A stretch of DNA of 64,000 bases from Isoetes taiwanensis (lineage: Eukaryota > Streptophyta > Lycopodiopsida > Isoetales > Isoetaceae), in NCBI GenBank assembly GCA_021234155.1, contig JAJEKV010000063.1, positions 7,274,095-7,338,094 of the forward strand, written 5' to 3'. Position numbers and translations under genes: made by a program. Of the stretch, positions 20,987-33,008 are shown piece after piece. The notes beneath the pieces are model-generated. The model was not told the DNA's origin and ran no database searches. It saw only the letters and a program-made list of their open reading frames with translations. The first letter of the stretch is position 1, and every line of letters begins with the position of its first letter.

Positions 20987-22920
20987 TCAATCTAAATTTC
21001 TGCCATCTTCATAGTAGTTTATATCTGGCAACTCTGCTTCTAAGGCCAACATCTCCAATTCCAAATCCTTCATAATGCAGAAAATCCACAAAATATATGC
21101 TGCATGAATGATCTTGGCTGCCCTGCCAACATGAATAGGCAAAGCCTTGAGGATCCTAAACTTCTCTTTCATTATCCCAAAACCATTCTCTACACAAACT
21201 CTGCCCTTGCAAATCCTCTTGTTGAACCTGCCAGAAGCCCCTGTGCCATCTGATACCTTCATCAAGAACCTTCTACTTGGATATGCTGAATCCTCTAAAA
21301 GCATTGGTGGAATACTGGTCACATCTGCATCTAGGATTTCACCTCTCCTGTTAATCTTTTTTCCACTCATTTGGACAATAGGTTCCTGGAAAATTTGAGT
21401 TGATGCTAGCCTCTTGTACAATAGAGTTTTCTTGAACTGTTTGGAATCATGCACCGATCTTGTCCTACTAACACACACATTGATAAACACTCTAAAGAAG
21501 AGATCCTATCCTCCTGGTAGCTTCCAACATTCAGGCAGGAATGCCTCTTGTGTCTGTTGTAGTAATCATCCCCTTTGTCTTTCCTCCACGGCTTTCTGTA
21601 CAAGAAAATGTGAGAACCATCAACAGCACTGAAAATACTAGGCAAACAGAGAACCATCAACAGCACTGAAAATACTAGGCAAACATGTGGCATCTTCAAA
21701 TTCCTTCATGATATCATGGAGTCTCTGGCCCGAGGGTAAGGCAATGAATTACTTGTAAAGCATGGTCTTGGATGCTAAAACTAAAGTCACATTCTTGGTA
21801 TATTTCTCCTAAATGCTTGTCTCCATGTTCTTCAGATAATACAAGAGCTTGTTGTGCTGCCTCCTTGATCCTCTCCATCTTTTCCACGCCTAGTTCCTCA
21901 TTCACCTCATCCTGAAATGTCTGAGGAACCTCTTCCTCTCCATCCTTCAACTCTTCTTCAGACTCCCCTTCTTGAGTTTCCATCACGATCACAGACTCTG
22001 CATCCCTGGCAACCTATTCTTCGAATCTTAAAGTCCCCTGAATTATATTCTGAGTATTCACCAGCATGGTCCCTACTAATGGGTTGATGGTATCTATTCT
22101 TCTCCTAAACAGTTGCAGATCTGGAGAGCCAAGGGCTGCTGCTTTTTTGAGCTCTTCCGACATGTGTCAGGCAGAAGAGATCATGTCCTCCTGGCAGCTT
22201 CCGACATTCAGGTAGGAAGGCCTCTTGTGTCTGTTGTAGTAATCATCCCATTTGCCTTTCCTCCACGGCTTTCTGTACAAAAAAATGTGAGAACCATCAA
22301 CAGCACCAAAAATACTAGGCAAACCTGTGGCATCTTCAAATTCCTTCATGATATCATGGAGTCTCTGGCCCTAGGTTAAGGCAATTAATTTCTTGTAAAG
22401 TATGGTCTTGGATGCTAAAACTAAAGTCACCTTCTTGGTATATTTTTGGACTGTGGCTTTTCCAACATAAAACCTTTGACCAACATGCAATGGCATCTCA
22501 CCATGAGCAAGAAAATAGAGTATATAGCTACAGCTTTCCTAGGATCTATAGGGGGCCTGACTTTCTCCCCTGGTCTGATCAGGTATGGCACAATAAGTCC
22601 AACCAGTTTTTCAAATGACCCTCTCGTCATTCTGTAAAACTGATGCCACATATCATCTTTGAATGACGGAAAGCAATTCCAGACATGATTGTCAATGTTA
22701 TCCCATTGAGTGGTTTGTCTAGGACATACCCAAAATCTTCTTGGTGGTCTTCTTAATCGAGATATTGCAGCCAGGAGTGAGATGGAAGATGCACATGGAA
22801 AACTAGTGTTGTCTTCCAAAGAATCTTCTTCATCCACTATTGCCATAGGATCCTCGAGCTCGTTTGCTTGGATTAGGTCCAGCAGAATTTCTGCATTGCT
22901 AAACCTAGCACAATATCCTT
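20987..22920 (-). pseudogene. PIF/Harbinger transposase (DDE_Tnp_4) pseudogene with internal duplication
   Basis: The N-terminal part (22,920-22,427) reads FSNAEILLDLIQANELEDP, WNCFPSFKDDMWHQFYRMTR and SFEKLVGLIVPYLIRPGEKV, like HARBI1-type proteins. The catalytic region is AVDGSHIFLYRKPWRK (first Asp), then SVHDSKQF (second Asp), then GRVCVENGFGIMKEKFRILK (Glu), ending KIIHAAYILWIFCIMKDLEL. The DDE triad residues are visible. The AVDGSHIFL...DYYNRHKR segment occurs twice, at 22,349-22,167 and about 21,699-21,500. Between the copies is a highly acidic open stretch (21,992-21,790). Frameshifts at about 21,490 and 22,480 and the duplication mean it cannot make a normal transposase. Harbinger elements normally also encode a Myb-like protein; none was seen here. 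Confidence 0.75.
21499..22446. repeat. Direct duplication (about 300 bp) inside the Harbinger gene
   Basis: 21,499-21,806 and 22,176-22,446 are near-identical, from GAGATC(C/A)T..CCTCCTGG to TTCTTGGTATATTT. The first copy has a further 37-bp tandem duplication of GAGAACCATCAACAGCACTG... at about 21,610-21,685. About 370 bp of different, acidic coding-like sequence separates the copies. Confidence 0.85.
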
Positions 22921-23206
22921 AAGAAGCATTGCATGACCTAAAATGACCGGATCCATGCTTGAATGCCACTGACTGTCAGTGATGACTTCTTGCCTCAATG
23001 GTGTAAGCAACGGATTTCTTACAGAAATCAGCCTGAAATGGGACGCGGGAAGCCTATGTGATAGAACTCGAAATATTCCATATCTTCAAATTTGAAGAAT
23101 GGTTGAAGAACGAATTATCCCATATGGGATGGCCAGCCGGAATCGAAATGGTGGAAAAAATTCTGGGGGGGAGGTCGAAAACTGCTCGAAACGGCCGTTC
23201 TTAGGA

Positions 23207-23289
23207 CTCGAGAGAAGCTCGCCTCTGATCTTCTCTCGAGCTATACTGTATAATTTTTGTCTCTCGCTGTATACGACGAGAGACAAAAA
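23207..23289. repeat. Two adjacent perfect hairpins
   Basis: Hairpin 1: CTCGAGAGAAG (23,207-23,217) pairs with CTTCTCTCGAG (23,230-23,240), 11 bp. Hairpin 2: TTTTTGTCTCTCG (23,254-23,266) pairs with CGAGAGACAAAAA (23,277-23,289), 13 bp with a 10-nt loop. They are just upstream of the Harbinger remnant's N-terminus. Possible MITE or element-end secondary structure. No ORF is credited here. Confidence 0.8.
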
Positions 23290-23419
23290 AAATTTCAAGC
23301 ATGATCTTAGAGAGAGGGGGGACGGAGAGATCTTCATTTGTCTATGAAGACGAGGATTCTTGGTATGTGCATTGCATCCATCTTGCATTTTGAGTCCGTG
23401 ATCATTGGATTTCACTTTT

Positions 23420-24879
23420 TCTTGTAAGGTTTGGAGTTAGGCTATGCATCAATGTTTCATTCCTCTACAAAACCTGCTCCTTAGATGTTTGAAGCTCTCC
23501 GTCACAAAAAATTGATCAAAGGTCTTCGAGGAGTTCTCTCATTTCTATGCTAACAAAACATGTATTTCCATTCTCTGCTCTATTACACTTGTCCTTATAC
23601 TTCTGCAATACTTCTTCCATGCCGGGCACCAATGATTTCTTCAAGCCAATTCCCATAAAGCCATGGTACCAAGTATTCCATTATCTAGAATCAGCAATTT
23701 GAATTAATTGTCAAAACATGACTTTGAACTATGATTTAAGTCATTTCACCCTCCAGCCATGGAGGGCAACCCTCCGTGCATAGCATCTTGTTTTTCCTTG
23801 TAATGTGGAAGATTTTTAAGAAGCTTCTATATTAGGCTAGAGGCGATGCGTTGATCTGAATCGTGATCGACACAATTGTGGCACTTGCGGCCACGTCTGC
23901 CATTTTAGAGCACACTGTCACATGGGAATTTGTGGATATGGTGAATAATATTATCCATAGCATGCCCTTCTTGTCGTCGCGCACTGAAACTAGAGCATGT
24001 AACTGCAATCATCACAAGCGGGTTTTACAACAGGGCTGAGGTTTTCTATCGGAATGAGTAGGGCCTGCTGTAACAGAAGCAGAGAGATGACGACAACGAC
24101 TCCTAGTAATTCTAGCAGTTAGGGATGATGGTTTCGTCCCAATGTTTGATGCTTTGGCAGTATCTGTTATTGCAATTTTGCTACTCCATCTAAGACATGC
24201 ATTATTGTACATAATTTTTATATTCTACTATAAAGCACAATTTCATTATGTATGGACTTTCTCTGAGTCCATATGCCTCTGAAATGATGGCGAAATTTTA
24301 GAATATTGCATTTTTTTTATTAAAACGATGCAAAATTTCGGGAATTGTTCTGCAGAAGAATCTGGTAGGGGATTGTGGATTTTACTCCAAGTGCCTAAGC
24401 TAGAATTGCTTTCTGTACCTGCGCCAGTTCATTCCAAGTGGTCAGGAATATGACCGAACCCCAGACTTCAGCCCCGTACAAAGCCTGGAACTATAAGGCC
24501 ATTGCAGATTGTGTGGAATGCAGTTGCTCTATCATTTACTCTGATTATGAGTATGGTTTCAATATGATGTTTAAAATATAGCATGGCATTGTTAACATTA
24601 TAGCTTGATGATCCCTAAGGTGCTTGTTGACATCACATCTCGGATTATAGGGCTGAATGTACCGTTATAAAATTAATGCTGATAGTGGAAGTGTTCCACA
24701 AATGAGATCGTAACATATCAAGACTTCAAATGAGTCTGAATAGATTAGATTCAGATATACATTCATGAAGGGGGTTTAAGAATTCATGGGTATGAATATT
24801 ACTCAAGAAATATTGTCTCCAGCACCCGTTTTAATAGCAAGAAAAATAAAATACTCAAATGAGCAATTTATTAAACAAG
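23420..24879. other. No gene seen
   Basis: About 1.5 kb without coding signal on either strand. Short frames only. Confidence 0.4.
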
Positions 24880-25200
24880 TGACGAAATTAGTGACGATGT
24901 TAATGACGAAAACCATGACATTTTTGCTGACGAAAAACCTGACGAAAAAACTGACGAAAATCCTGACGATTTGGCTGACATAAAAAGTGACGACATTGTT
25001 GACAAAAATCCTGACGATTTTTCTAACGCAAGAAGTGACGCACGCCTGATGATTTCGTCGACGCAAAGGTTGACAAACTTTCTGACGATTCGCAAGGCGC
25101 AAACTCTGACGAGACATTGACGCAAAATTTGATGCTTTATCGTCAGACAACCTGACGATTTACCTGACGTTTCATCTGATGCACTATCGTCAGATAAAAT
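24880..25200 (+). repeat. 12-bp minisatellite (TGACGANNNNNC)
   Basis: At least 14 contiguous 12-bp units starting with TGAC(G/A) run from 24,880 to about 25,047. A degenerate tail with GACGA/GACGC motifs continues to about 25,200. Because 12 is a multiple of three, every frame gives a 4-residue repeat. One + frame is acidic (DEKPDEKTDENPDDLADIKS) and has no stop through the array, but a stop lies just upstream. Coding status is open. Confidence 0.8.
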
Positions 25201-25494
25201 TCGTTAGCCAAATCGTCTTTCAGAGGTGTCTGTGCAGTTTTCTGTTTAATAAAGACTGTCTGGCGATTATTCTGACGGCTAACATTCAGTTAAAATGTAA
25301 CTGTGCATACAAGTTAAATGATAAGCTAAAGCTGGAGCATAAATCAAGAATACTAAAAGGTTGCATGCAACATACTTTTGAAATCCTGCAACAAAACCTT
25401 AGTGTTGTTCATTTATTGTGCATTACGTGTCGCATCAGACATCAGTTCAGCTTCAGCAGCATTTGTCAGGATATCATTTCTTCTATTCTATAAA

Positions 25495-25537
25495 AAATCT
25501 ATTCTATTCTATTTTATTCTATTCTATTCTATTGTGG
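25495..25537. repeat. (TATTC)n microsatellite
   Basis: Consecutive CTATT units with one expansion to TTTATT. A related GAATA run occurs at about 45,121-45,142. Confidence 0.85.
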
Positions 25538-26322
25538 CACCTTAACCTAAAAAATTTGTAATTCAAAAAGCCAAGCAGTCAAGCTAAGAAAGACCAAGGC
25601 CATGGCTTGCGTTAATCATGGAACATCCCATTTTTCAGTCTTTAGGAATAGAAAAGAGGCTTGGCCAAAGATTCATGCTGCCTTTTCTGCTTCTTATAAA
25701 GCTTTTTAAATAACAGTCTGAACGTTCCAAGGGGGGTTCACACATGTATTCCGTAGAATATATGTGCGTGGACGGAGAAGGGTTTTTTTTGAAAAAAAAT
25801 GTACGTATACATGCGGTCTCTCCTACGTTTTGGCACCTCGAGTGTATGCATTTCCACGGTTCAGGGAGGGTTTTCTTCGACCATTTGGGACATGAGATTA
25901 CGTTTTGAGGGCTGGGAATCCGAAGCTTGTTGCCAGAAATACGTTAGGGGATTTGGTGTTTCGGAGGTAATCTTTTGAAGTTTTTCGTCCTGTTCCCTTG
26001 CCCCATAAAACTCTATTACGGAGCTTGGTTATGAACGGATTAGGAAGTACTTAAATGAGCAGCATAAAGCATTGTTGAGCATTTTATTGTGTAGTCCATC
26101 CATTTCCTATAGTAGCTCCAGTAGCTCTTTTTGTGTAGCCCAAGCTTTCCCTTCCTCTATTTCGACCTGCATTCCCTGAGATCTATGGTAGAACTATGGT
26201 TTTAGAGGGTTTGTGCATCCCGGTAAGGTCAGTTTTGTGCATGCATCTCAGTAATGCTATACATTCACAAGTATCTCTCTAATATTATTTGCTGTTCCTT
26301 TGTTCTTAGCAGGCTCAAAAAA
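25538..26322. other. Intergenic or upstream region; no gene seen
   Basis: Contains no recognised coding feature. A TTCTTAGCAG acceptor-like site at about 26,312 immediately precedes the ATG of the next gene remnant, so an upstream exon may lie here. Confidence 0.4.
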
Positions 26323-27677
26323 ATGGAAAGGACACTAGTGGTTAAGGTGAATGAAGGTTGTGGAATCGTGGCTGACTTTGGCCTCGTGATGGTGTCTCAT
26401 GAATGCACTTACGTGGATGCCCGCAATGAAATAAGACGGGACGGGCTACTGGAGAATGAGAAAGATTTTGTATTTCTTGGAGATAGGGAACTGGCCTTCA
26501 CATCAAGGCAGGAGGTAAGGTTTAAGGTTTCTACCGACGAGGTTACTATCAAATTGGTTAGAGAGCCTGCACAAAAAAAGCAGAGGAATGTTGTTGAGAG
26601 CATTTCTTCTCAAAATCTCCAATTTGAGATGTTAGACCAGACTGTCATAGCCGAGAAGCAGATCAATGAAGAGGTAAATGATGATGAACTTGTTCTCGTT
26701 GAAGATACCGCCTTTTTAGATGATGCATCAGATCTGCTTTTTTCAAAGAATAGGTTGCTATCCAAGTTAGCAACAAAGTTTGATATTGCCAAATGGCAAG
26801 TTGCTGTGAGGAAGTTGCGTTCAAAGCTGCAGCGAAAGAATCGAAAGGACATGTTTGAATTGTATTTTTATGATGCCCATGGTAAACCATATTTGCTATT
26901 TGATGTCTTGAATGTGAGAAACGATATGGTAAAGATGGAGATGATACCTTGTGTAACTTTGGACGCATCCACCTTAAGTCCAAGAGTCATATCGATAATT
27001 ATGAGCGTAACCTCAAGCGACATGAAAAGGGAGAGCAGATTGTGAAGAAGGAGGATCAGCCCGGTAATGTTGAGGAGTTGGACATTTGCAAGGAGAATCA
27101 AGTTATAGTTGAAAGTACATTAGCTGCTGCCATTGCAAAGTTTCAAGAGGAAACTAGAGTATTTGATGTTGTGTTCAGGCTTTACGAGAACACCATTGGT
27201 GGATATGCTAAATTTGATGACATTCGTATTATTTGCACCATGTGTGAAAGGCTTCTTGAACTCGTTCCCAAATCTGTCTATTTTATTTGCTAGAAGTGTT
27301 CACATTTTAGCTACAATAATGTTGAATAATCTTTGCTGATTTGGGCTGATTTTTACATGAGCAACAAGCCCTCCATGCCCTCCATGCTCGAGCAACCAAG
27401 CTTCATCAAGTAACAGTTGACGTGAGTACTCTTATTGGCTTTATTGGTTTGTATTTTAAGTTTGTAGGGTCGTGTTTAAGTTTCATTGTCGTATTTTGGT
27501 AACAGAAATGTCCCTTGCTCTATATGCTGGGGCTTTTGGCAGAACAAATATAAATATGGAGATAAAGTGAAGGATTTAAGACCCTTTTTGCATGAGCTGA
27601 AAGATCTATATGTACGTGAATGCAAAGAAATAAGTAAAACTAGTAAATTGCCCACCGTCGGTGGGCTTTACATGTGA
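26323..27677 (+). pseudogene. Unrecognised Cys-motif (zinc-finger-like) gene, broken
   Basis: The ATG at 26,323 opens a 241-codon frame (VKVNEGCGIVADFGLVMVS ... VSHECTYVDARNEIRRDG) with a small beta-rich start and a Lys/Arg-rich middle (WQVAVRKLRSKLQRKNRKD). Near 26,955 the frame breaks: the upstream frame ends MEMIPCVT and the other resumes GRIHLKSKSHIDNYERNLKR, which together look like a C..C...H...H finger missing two bases. It continues to KFQEETRVFDVVFRLYENTI ... PKSVYFIC, then stops where a CxxC would be expected. A downstream piece (about 27,500-27,677) reads NVPCSICWGFWQNKYKYGDK. The coding quality is clear, the family is not. It could be a transposon-encoded DNA-binding protein or a host gene. 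Confidence 0.45.
27650..27666. repeat. Perfect 8-bp inverted repeat, 1-nt centre
   Basis: GCCCACCGTCGGTGGGC at the end of the preceding gene remnant. It is GC-rich in an AT-rich neighbourhood and could form a short stable stem, though a 1-nt loop makes a cruciform more plausible than an RNA hairpin. Confidence 0.7.
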
Positions 27678-28500
27678 TTGTAGACAGAGATTGTTAAAAA
27701 AGCTTGAACAATGCTTAAAAAAGACAATGTTTTTTTAATGCTCAATGTTTTTTCACCTTGTATATAGAACCATCCATTTTTATAGCATTGAATGAACTTT
27801 TCATTACAGCATCACTTTATTTTTATGCATTGCTATAAGCAATTTTAAAAATGTTGAAGATCATTCCAACTGCATTAACAGTCATATCAAATTTATCTTA
27901 TTGCTTGTATGCAATACCAATAACATGCCAATTCATGGATTGGACTGTCCTCGAAATAGTACCCAATTCATGAACAACATAATCTGTAATAGTGGTTCCA
28001 AGTTGAAGCAACCCAAGAATCAAGTTTCGTACATTGTTGTAGAAAAGGAGAAGCATTTGCTTCATCTTACCCGCCGCTAATGCACTGATGTTTGCTTGTT
28101 GTGTCCATGAGGCTCAGATTCGGTAAGATCTTTAGATCTGGCGAAGAGCTTTTGAATCTGCAAAGATCTAAATTGGCAGCATCTACAAAGATCTAAGATG
28201 GGCAAAGATCTAAACTGGGCAACTTGGCATGACTTAGACCCTAACCTAACTCCAATGCTTGACTTAACCCTAAGATTTAGTGATCGATTGACCCAAACAT
28301 TTAGTGACTGGTTGATGACCTTTTGAGTGGAATGGTAATGCCAATTTCTATTCCGTAATGTAGGCTATAAACACATGGCATAAGCAAAAATACATGCCAC
28401 AACAACCCGACTTCTATATTGTATGGAGTGTTAAAATTGTATGTAGTGATGTGGCATTCTAAAAGTCAAGGAGCACTTTAATTCAAAGACCTCCAAAAAA
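27678..28500. other. No gene seen; short AAGATCTAA repeat cluster
   Basis: About 820 bp. Five AAGATCTA/TAGATCTG-type motifs lie between 28,125 and 28,220. No coding frame has family features. Confidence 0.45.
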
Positions 28501-28503
28501 ATC

Positions 28504-29612
<1,109 letters not shown>

Positions 29613-29688
29613 GAATGCAGCCCTACCCTCGCTCTGTGCCAAAGCTTCGCTGCTATTATCCAAATATTATCCAAAGCAAGGGGGTTTA

Positions 29689-32600
29689 GGGTACCTACAC
29701 ACTAACTATGGGGTTAATTTTGTTAAGTTAAAAAAATTTAAGTTAACTAGTAACACACATGTTTTTTTGTTACGAAATTTGTTAAATGGAAGGGGTTAAC
29801 TTTTAACAAGTTGTTAGAGTTAAATTAAGCATTTAGCCCGCTTTCACATTGATTTTTGTTATGTTAAGTTTTAACATCTACTTAACAACTTCACAATTCG
29901 TCGACCAAAATTTATCCGATGCTAGAACTCTACATTTAATTTTGTTAACTGCATCGGAGGCCGGCATCAAAGCGATCGAGGGCTCCATCGCCGGAGCTCC
30001 TCGCCGTGGCGTTGGCTCCAGAGTGCGACCACAATAAAATGCAGGTTAAACCACAATAATGGCTGTGGAACTTCATAGTGTGCTTTCTTCACAAAGACAA
30101 CGCAGTTTCAACAGTGAAATGGTGTCAGGATTGGACTGGGAGGCACTCGATGAGCCAGTTGGGGCTTTGAGAGGGAATTTTATAAGGGCATCGGGACTTA
30201 TTGAGCACTTAAAAGCCACTAAAAGATACCACTGATTACCTGTGGTACATTATTAGGTTTGTGAAGCGTTCCTTTTTGAGATGATAGTTTCACTACTGTA
30301 GTTTTGCTAAAAAGCGTTCGGGGTAGCGGTGTGCGGTTTTACGAAGCATCATGCTCTACGCTCACAATTGAAAGCATGTGCTTTATATATATGTCAGCGG
30401 GATACTTGCGGTAATGATTATTCACGGTTTATGAAATCCATTTTACATTAAGCGGTGTTAATTTTTCTTTATCGTAGGAAGTGCAAATGCAATCTCTTCG
30501 ATTACTATGTATACCCAAGTGAACCAACCTATCAAGCTAAATCTTTGGGACAAACACGTTAGCATTATTATGCACAACAGGTTGGTTTTCGGTGAGAAAC
30601 TTTTGAAGAAGAAATACCATAGTTGACAATTTCTTTTTCGGGGCCAAATTTTCTTACCAATCCTTTGTTAGTTGCAACTAGAGGGAACATAATTTCTAAG
30701 CTAGGTATATTGGACATAAACCTCGATGCACTTAAATCGTATTGGCATCTAGTGCGCAATACGACTCTAGCTTTGTTCCTAAGTCCTTTTCGAGAAACAC
30801 GTACCTTGAACCGATCCTCATCTAAGAGGAGCCCATATGGAGATGATCACGTATTGGAGAGGTTCTTGTATCGGTGCTTATCTTATTTATAACTTGAAAC
30901 CGATCAATTGATGGAAATTTGGCAAAGAATTATGGGAAAGGGTTTGAGACATGGGGTCTTTGGAATCAGCGGTGCGTATTTTTGAGAGGACTTCTATCCG
31001 GAGATATGAACTTGACCTCGAGAGTGGACACACCGGGTATCTTCTGCTTTCTGCAAACATGTACTTTACATAATAAATATCGGTATGCTTTTATACTACT
31101 TCAATATTTGTGAGCTAATGGGTAGGTTCGTATGCTTTGATGCATAGGTGGGCCTCATGGGTGAGAAGCAAAAGTCTTTTCACGGATGAAGGATCTGCCA
31201 AACATGTCATGGAAGCTTTTATCTATTTCCGGGAACCAATCTCTAGTTTGGTATAAGGTATGGTATTCTTTTTTTCAATGTTTGGAACACGGGATATTGT
31301 TTTTGAAATATCTTTGGTTGATAATCTGTTATCTCTTTGTTTGCGAGGCTAGGTTTGATGCTCCTCCCGCTTGGATCGGTTTCAATAGACCTAGGTAGCA
31401 TGGGAAAAGGTCGGGGCTTGGGTTAATGGACAAAGTATAGGACGCTTCGCCATCAATATTGGCTCCACAAGCGGGGTGTCAATCATGTGATTATCGTGGG
31501 ACTTATAATTCGTCAAAATGCCGAACCGCCGCTTATAACTTATAGCACTTTTTCTTTCGAAATGCTTGCACTTATAGACCAAAGGTGATGATCTACCATT
31601 TCTATAAGCTCTCTTTGGTGTTTGTTATGGACTAATGATGATAATCTACCATCTCGAGAAAAGGTGACTAAGGTTAGATTTGTTTGATGCAACTCCAACA
31701 TTCTTCAAGCATTTAGAAACACATGTAGAATTAAGAATTCGGAGATTTCAGGATATCTGATTGGCCGGGCTAACTAGCTTTCCCAAGTGTGCGGGCTCAT
31801 CATTGTACTCAAACTGGGGTGTTGTATAAGCTTGGCATTGGCATGGGCTCTTGTCTAAAGTTTAAGTGAAGGATTAGGGAATATTGAGTGTTGCATGAGA
31901 TAGCATGTTGGGTTATACTTTTTGAAGTGCAAAGAATGACTATCGGATATTATGAAAATCTGAATGCAATTTACAAGGGATTTGGAGATGCAAGGATGCG
32001 ACTACTTATGCAAACACAAGTGGAACTTGCCAAAATGAAGCATGGAAGCATTGACATTGGTGCCCGGCACTACTACAGCGCTAAAAATGTTGGCACGAGA
32101 AAGTCTAACTCTAGCCTTGAACATATCTCTAATCTAGCCTAATGTGGCACAAGTCTAGTCTTTTGACCAAGTTTCCCCGACCATGTGCGTGGTTCACAAA
32201 ATCCTCTAAGCAAAGCATGCTTCTACATTAGTGGTATCTTAGTATTTGTAACTATGAGCATATAATGTGGCGCAACAAACTGGGGAATGCTGAGACATGG
32301 TATTTGTGAGCCAAGAGTATGTGCACAAAGGGCCATGCCGATATTCGTAGGATCAAGCAGTAGTATTTTTCTATCCGCTCTGAGAATGCGGTCATCCTTC
32401 TTGGAGCATTTTCTTTGCAATCAAATCGCCATCATGACTACCTCTTACATATCGATAACATTGGCGGCAATATTTTTGAGGCGACAGCGGGCCCGGTTTT
32501 TCTAACGTTTTTGTATTTTCTCTTTATCATTGTTCCAAAACCAAGTTTATTTTCGGAATTAATAGAATTTGTATCAAGTGTATACAAGCGATCCGATGAA

Positions 32601-33005
32601 TGCAATGTTATCTTTGGATATAAAAAATTTCGGTTGTACTATGGATGCACACGTTCTTCTTGTAATTCTTGGAGCCAAACGACCATTAACAGATTGTTTA
32701 AATTATGAAATGACCATTAACAGATTAATTTTTGTTTTGCAATGTGAAAAGCTTTTTAACAGATTCTGTTAAGTTAAAAACTAACATAACAACTCCAGTG
32801 CGAAAATATTTTTAACAAATTCTGTTATGTTAATAAATAACATAACAATCACATGTGTGAAAATCATTTTAACAGATTTTGTAATGTTAGTAATTAACAT
32901 AACAGCTAGTGTGAAAGCTCTATAAAAACAACCTTAATTTAGCATAACAAACAATTGGTTATCTTAAAATTTACTTTAATTTAACCTCATGGTGTGTAGG
33001 TACCC
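29689..33005. mobile_element. 3.3-kb non-autonomous PIF/Harbinger-like element (TIR plus TTA duplication)
   Basis: Left end GGGTACCTACACAC at 29,689 and its exact reverse complement at 32,992-33,005. Beyond the 14 bp both ends continue into (C/T)AT(G)GGGTTAA-like sequence. TTA flanks each end (29,686-29,688 and 33,006-33,008), the usual 3-bp duplication of PIF/Harbinger elements. Both subterminal zones are rich in GTTAA/TTAAC motifs (GTTAAGTTAAAA, TTAACAGATT). No transposase was recognised inside. An internal GC-rich patch (29,945-30,035) differs from the rest, and frames at 30,623-30,892 and 31,888-32,142 have no recognised domains. It is inserted just upstream of the LHCA3 pseudogene's exon 1. 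Confidence 0.75.
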
Positions 33006-33008
33006 TTA

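Noticed and set aside
24803-25150. Opposing ORFs in the 12-bp minisatellite
   Set aside because: All frames give 4-residue repeats because of the period; no independent evidence for coding.
32069-32090. CACTACTACAGCGCTAAAAA, a possible CACTA terminus inside the 3.3-kb element
   Set aside because: No inverted partner, subterminal repeats or 3-bp duplication seen.
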